Of a stretch of 16,848 nt of DNA, positions 13,932 through 16,848 are shown one piece after another (the first letter of the stretch is position 1; each line of letters begins with the position of its first letter). The position numbers and the translations under genes are program-made. The notes under the pieces are model-generated. The model saw only the letters and a program-made list of their open reading frames with translations, had not been told where the DNA came from and searched no databases. Source of the stretch: Chloroflexota bacterium (GTDB lineage Bacteria; Chloroflexota; Dehalococcoidia; JACQGW01); NCBI GenBank assembly GCA_016199325.1, contig JACQGW010000434.1, forward strand, positions 1 to 16,848, written 5' to 3'.

Positions 13932-14229
13932 GGCTGTGAGCAGGACGAGTAGCCGCTGCCGAAGCGCCAGAGAGTAGGGGTCACCGGCTGCAAGCCCCTT
14001 CGTGTTGGTGCGGCGAAAACCGCCTGTGAGCCTGCCCGCAAACAGCGCCAGGCCGGAGCGTGCGACCGGTGGGTGGCACGCCAGGTCGGCCGGATGCGCT
14101 CGGTAGCGGGCCACGGAGGCACCCGTTATCGGCCGTTCGAGCGGGAACGCGCTCCTTCGAGTGCGTTCCAAAGCGGGTGGAACCGCGTGAGGGTAAGCCT
14201 CTCGTCCCAGCAGGACGAGGGGCTTTTTT
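13932..14229 (+). promoter_or_regulatory. T-box leader of thrS (specifier ACC, Thr)
   Basis: tRNA-sensing riboswitch. Stem I spans 13932-14032: GGCT pairs with AGCC and CAGG with CCTG at the base, CCGC pairs with GCGG above, and the internal loop has GAGTAG on the 5' side and GAAAACCG on the 3' side. This places a threonine codon ACC at 14019-14021 as the specifier. The conserved T-box GGGTGGAACCGCG is at 14175-14187, followed by the terminator. In the established mechanism, uncharged tRNA-Thr pairs with the specifier and, through its NCCA end, with the T-box UGGN, stabilising the antiterminator and letting thrS be transcribed. Specifier, T-box, terminator and downstream gene all agree on threonine. 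I see no clear promoter between the tRNA terminator and stem I. Confidence 0.92.
14196..14229 (+). terminator. Intrinsic terminator of the thrS T-box
   Basis: AGCCTCTCGTCC and GGACGAGGGGCT form a long stem around CAGC, followed by six T (14224-14229). The 5' half of the stem (CTCTCGTCCC) is the part that would instead pair within the antiterminator next to the T-box at 14175-14187. Confidence 0.9.
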
Positions 14230-14272
14230 GTTGGCATCGCCAGGCCCCGTTCAACAATCGCTGGAGGAGATC

Positions 14273-16009
14273 ATGGCAGTCGAGCAACGCGAACAGGCCG
14301 ACCGGCTGGTCCGCATGCGCCATTCGGCCGCGCACGTCATGGCCGAGGCCGTCCAGAGCCTCTTTCCCGACGCCCGCTTCGGCATCGGGCCGGTCATCGA
14401 GGACGGCTTCTATTACGACATGCAGCTCCCGCGCGCCCTCTCGCCCGAGGACCTTGCGACCGTCGAGGAGCGGATGCGCGCCATCGTTAAGGCGAACGTT
14501 CCCTTCGAGCACTGGGAGGCCCCCAAGGACGAGGCGCGCCGGATCTTCGCCGATCAGCCGTTCAAGCTCGAGCTGATCGAGGAGATCCCCGGCGACACGG
14601 TCAGCATCTACCGCCAGGGCAGCTTCACCGACCTCTGCCGCGGGCCGCACGTCGATCGCTCCGGCCAGATCGGGCCGTTCAAGCTCCTGAGCCTGGCCGG
14701 CGCCTACTGGCGCGGCGACGAGCACCGGCCGATGCTCCAGCGCATCTACGGCACCGCCTGGCCGGCCAAAGACGAGCTGGCGGCCTACCTCAAGCGGCTG
14801 GAGGAGGCCGAGCGGCGCGACCACCGCCGCCTCGGCAAGGAGCTCGATCTGTTCAGCGTGAGCGAGCAGGTCGGCTCTGGGCTGGTCCTCTGGCACCCCA
14901 AGGGCGGCCGGATCCGGTATCTCGTCGAGCGGTTCTGGCGCGAGGCCCACTACCGCTACGGCTACGAGATGGTCTACTCCCCTCACATCGGCCGCGCCGA
15001 CCTCTGGCAGACGAGCGGACACCTCGACTTCTATCGGGAGGGCATGTACGCGCCGATGGACATCGAGGGGCAGGCGTACTACGCCAAGCCGATGAACTGC
15101 CCGTTCCACATCGAGATCTATCGCTCACGGCTGCGCAGCTACAAGGAGCTGCCAATGCGCTTCGCCGAGCTCGGCACCGTCTATCGCTACGAGCGGTCGG
15201 GCGTCCTGCACGGCCTGCTCCGCGTCCGCGGCTTCACCCAGGACGACTCCCACATCTTCTGCCAGCCGGAGCAGATCGTCGCCGAGATCCTCGGCTGTCT
15301 GGATCTGACGATGTATCTGCTGCGGAGCTTCGGGTTCGAGGATTTCACGTTCAACCTGGCAACCCGACCGGAGAAGTTCGTCGGCGACCCGGCCGACTGG
15401 GACCGGGCGACCGAGGCGCTGCGGCGGGCGCTCGAAACGCGCAGCTTCCCGTACGAGGTCGACGAGGGGGGCGGCGCGTTCTACGGGCCGAAGATCGACA
15501 TCAAGATCAAGGATGCGCTCGGCCGCGCCTGGCAATGCACGACCATCCAGTTCGACTTCAACATGTCGGCCCGCTTCGACATGACCTACATCGGCGAGGA
15601 CGGTCGGCAGCACCGGCCGTTCATGGTCCACCGGGCACTGCTCGGCTCGATGGAGCGGTTCTTCGGCATCCTGATCGAGCACTACGGCGGCGCCTTCCCG
15701 GTCTGGCTGGCGCCGGTCCAGGCGGTGGTCATCCCCATCGCCGATCGGCACGCCGACTACGCCGACGAGGTTCGCAAGCAGCTCGAGGCGGCCGGCCTGC
15801 GCGTGGAGGTCGACGCCCGCAGCGAGCGAATGAACGCCAAGATTCGGGAGGCGCAGCTCCAGAAGATTCCGTACATGCTCGTCGTCGGCGACGCCGAAGC
15901 GGCCAGCGGCCAGGTCGCCGTCCGGCTCCGCTCCGGCGAGAACCGCGGCCCCCAGCCGCTCGCCAAGTTCATCGACGACGCCCAGGCCGCCGTCGAAGCG
16001 AAGGTGTGA
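14273..16009 (+). CDS. thrS: Threonyl-tRNA synthetase, TGS-less
   Basis: 578 aa. Charges tRNA-Thr with threonine in the cytosol. The editing domain (about 1-180) has the zinc-type motif HSAAH (His17, His21) and the second half CRGPH, used to clear mis-charged Ser-tRNA-Thr. The class II catalytic core (about 190-480) shows the zinc ligands that select threonine: Cys in MNCPFH, His in DDSHIFC and His in MVHRALLGSMERF. Motif 2 is RYERSGVLHGLLRVRGFTQDD. An anticodon-binding domain follows (about 480-575; VWLAPVQAVVIPI, GLRVEVD). Most bacterial ThrRS are about 640 aa with an N-terminal TGS domain; this one begins directly with the editing domain, and ATG 14273 has GGAGGAG at the right distance. 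No TGS domain is encoded in the sequence upstream, which is the T-box leader. Expression is controlled by that leader, and a hairpin repeat beyond the stop may end the transcript. Confidence 0.97.
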   Translation: MAVEQREQADRLVRMRHSAAHVMAEAVQSLFPDARFGIGPVIEDGFYYDMQLPRALSPEDLATVEERMRAIVKANVPFEHWEAPKDEARRIFADQPFKLELIEEIPGDTVSIYRQGSFTDLCRGPHVDRSGQIGPFKLLSLAGAYWRGDEHRPMLQRIYGTAWPAKDELAAYLKRLEEAERRDHRRLGKELDLFSVSEQVGSGLVLWHPKGGRIRYLVERFWREAHYRYGYEMVYSPHIGRADLWQTSGHLDFYREGMYAPMDIEGQAYYAKPMNCPFHIEIYRSRLRSYKELPMRFAELGTVYRYERSGVLHGLLRVRGFTQDDSHIFCQPEQIVAEILGCLDLTMYLLRSFGFEDFTFNLATRPEKFVGDPADWDRATEALRRALETRSFPYEVDEGGGAFYGPKIDIKIKDALGRAWQCTTIQFDFNMSARFDMTYIGEDGRQHRPFMVHRALLGSMERFFGILIEHYGGAFPVWLAPVQAVVIPIADRHADYADEVRKQLEAAGLRVEVDARSERMNAKIREAQLQKIPYMLVVGDAEAASGQVAVRLRSGENRGPQPLAKFIDDAQAAVEAKV

Positions 16010-16011
16010 GC

Positions 16012-16160
16012 GGGTTTGTGGTTTGTGGTTTCTGGTTCGGGAAGATTTGTCCCAGCCAGCCAGCAGAAACTGCGAGAGACGAGTTTCTGGTTCCTGGTTT
16101 CTGGATCGAGGGCCATCGTCCCCTCGAACCAGAAACCAGGAACCCCAAACCAGAAACCCC
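16012..16160. repeat. Heptamer-built hairpin repeat, copy 2
   Basis: Three blocks of degenerate GGTTTCT/GGTTTGT heptamers: 16012-16038 and 16081-16107 in one orientation, 16121-16160 in the other. The inner pair (about 16088-16143) forms a stem of about 23 bp with one mismatch, where GGTTCCTGGTTTCTGG meets its complement around loop GCCATCGTCC. It begins three bases after the thrS stop and could act as a 3' hairpin for that transcript. The 16123-16144 segment matches the 12248-12269 copy in 21 of 22 bases. Confidence 0.8.
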
Positions 16161-16163
16161 GCC

Positions 16164-16182
16164 CCGGCACAGATTGTGCCGG
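16164..16182. promoter_or_regulatory. Palindrome CCGGCACA-GAT-TGTGCCGG
   Basis: Perfect eight-base arms around GAT, 17 bp before the AAGGAGGGG ribosome site of the downstream small gene. It resembles the palindrome at 13665-13682 (CCG(G)CACA / TGTG(C)CGG). It may be an operator, or a hairpin ending the thrS transcript (CCTTTCC follows, not a good U-run). Confidence 0.4.
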
Positions 16183-16216
16183 CCTTTCCGAGCGCATTGG
16201 AAAGGAGGGGATACTG

Positions 16217-16486
16217 ATGGCAGCGCAGGAGCGACACGGGCAATTCAGGCAGGAGAGCGACCTCACGGCGGAGCAGCAGCAGTGGGGGCCGACCGAATGG
16301 GCGACCGAGGCCGGCCGGCAGGACTCGGAGATCCGGGGGCTCGTCGGCGACTGGATCAACTCCGAGCCAGGGTCGCCGGAGTACGAGAAGATCTTCCAGA
16401 AGCTCGCCGAGGCGGCCGCGAAGGGGTCTTTTGCGCGGGAACGGCGGCGCCAGGCGGAGCAGCAGGCACGGGGGCAGGCCGCGTAG
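16217..16486 (+). CDS. Small hydrophilic hypothetical protein
   Basis: 89 aa, not recognised. It is Gln-, Glu- and Arg-rich, with no membrane segment or signal peptide. The N-terminal part is Gln/Glu-rich (ESDLTAEQQQWGPTEWATEA), the middle is WINSEPGSPEYEKIFQKLAEA, and the tail is a basic, probably helical stretch (FARERRRQAEQQARGQAA). ATG 16217 is chosen because the strong ribosome site AAGGAGGGG (16201-16209) lies eight bases upstream. An in-frame start at 16016 would translate the heptamer repeats and is rejected. The gene stands alone on the plus strand after thrS; the palindrome at 16164-16182 precedes it. Its 3' part is overlapped on the other strand by the tail of the DUF433-like frame. 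No function can be assigned. Confidence 0.7.
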   Translation: MAAQERHGQFRQESDLTAEQQQWGPTEWATEAGRQDSEIRGLVGDWINSEPGSPEYEKIFQKLAEAAAKGSFARERRRQAEQQARGQAA

Positions 16487-16736
16487 CCCTGAGTTCGAGC
16501 GATACCGAGAGACATCGAACCGCCAGGACGCCAAGATCGCCAGGAGGATAGCGAAGGGCCGCCGCGACGTGATTCACCGGCAGGTCGAGATGGGCGGCCG
16601 TCTGCGTCACATCCCCGTCATAGCCCCGCGCGAGCCAGACAACTTGCCAGATGGCCAGGCGCGTGCCCTGGAGGTAGGCCTGGCGCCCAACAGGCGAGTC
16701 GCGGAACTCGATGAATGCGAAGTCGCGTTGCGGCAT
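16356..16736 (-). pseudogene. DUF433-family antitoxin-like gene, 3' part lost
   Basis: From ATG 16736 the first 63 residues (to about 16548) resemble DUF433 proteins, small helix-turn-helix proteins often found as antitoxins. The segments are DFAFIEFRDSPVGRQAYLQG, TRLAIWQVVWLARGYDGDV and a helix ending VNHVAAALRY. DUF433 proteins normally continue with an acidic helix of the YPEEID type (recollection of the family). Here the frame enters a 9-bp repeat at 16518-16547 and continues as Arg/Pro-rich sequence with no family character, antisense to the small gene, to a stop at 16356. I read it as truncated by the repeat, though a shortened product is possible. No toxin partner is seen inside the window. 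The start has no clear ribosome site. Confidence 0.6.
16518..16547. repeat. 9-bp tandem repeat (CGCCAAGAT-type)
   Basis: AACCGCCAGGACGCCAAGATCGCCAGGAGG contains about three imperfect units of CGCCARGAN. Phrases of this type recur as intergenic repeats in many high-GC genomes (recollection, not searched). Its position coincides with the loss of DUF433 similarity. Confidence 0.6.
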
Positions 16737-16848
16737 GTTTCAGAAACCGCTTGACACTTTGCAGCGCCTCGTTATTTCCCCGCCTTGCCAGCAGTCGGGG
16801 CGGCCCTCCAGAGTGTCAACCGATTTCCTGCCGAATTTGAAACATGCC
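16732..16848. repeat. Nested inverted repeat at the right edge
   Basis: GGCATGTTTCA (16732-16742) is perfectly inverted as TGAAACATGCC (16838-16848), and TTGACACT (16751-16758) is inverted as AGTGTCAA (16812-16819). The outer arms contain the ATG of the DUF433-like gene on the minus strand and a matching ATGCC on the plus strand at 16844, so a divergent gene with a similar start may begin at the edge. Confidence 0.6.

Noticed and set aside
16016..16216. Upstream in-frame start for the 89-aa gene
   Set aside because: It would translate the heptamer repeats; ATG 16217 has a strong ribosome site.

Overview
The window is GC-rich, densely coded bacterial DNA. Several traits fit a Chloroflexota-like lineage (Thermomicrobia-type is my best guess), though none is decisive: the very GC-rich proteins, a T-box-controlled thrS, a threonyl-tRNA synthetase lacking the TGS domain, a DUF433-type gene, and intergenic 7- and 9-bp repeats. 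This placement is inference. No phage, plasmid, transposase or CRISPR genes are visible.

Left three quarters (1-13433), all on the minus strand, reads right to left as one compact gene array. In transcription order it holds: a 280-aa protein with a C-terminal ferredoxin-like domain; a 79-aa two-helix membrane protein; a 1312-aa family 2 glycosyltransferase carrying a long N-terminal run of GspE-N/MshEN-like modules; two paralogous, multi-spanning GT-C-like membrane proteins; a BcsB-like periplasmic protein; a four-helix membrane protein with a degenerate GGDEF domain that keeps the RxxD inhibitory site; and glcF, the iron-sulfur subunit of glycolate oxidase, which runs off the left edge. Most junctions overlap or nearly abut, which suggests translational coupling. 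The first seven genes look like a cyclic-di-GMP-responsive exopolysaccharide synthase. It uses a BcsA-like catalytic core with a BcsB-like partner, but two candidate c-di-GMP receptors (MshEN modules and a dead GGDEF) stand in for PilZ. This is the main candidate for an undescribed system here.

The middle-right part (13434-16009) switches to the plus strand. It holds a strong promoter, a tRNA-Val(GAC) gene with its own terminator, a T-box leader with a threonine ACC specifier and a terminator, then thrS.

The right end (16010-16848) holds heptamer-repeat hairpins, a small hypothetical gene, a DUF433-family gene whose 3' part is replaced by a 9-bp repeat, and an inverted repeat at the edge that may mark a divergent gene beyond the window.

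Interspersed repeats are conspicuous: an 83-bp palindrome and 56-bp tandem repeats between the two GT-C paralogs, a 7-bp tandem repeat across a stop/start junction, and two copies of a hairpin built from heptamers.
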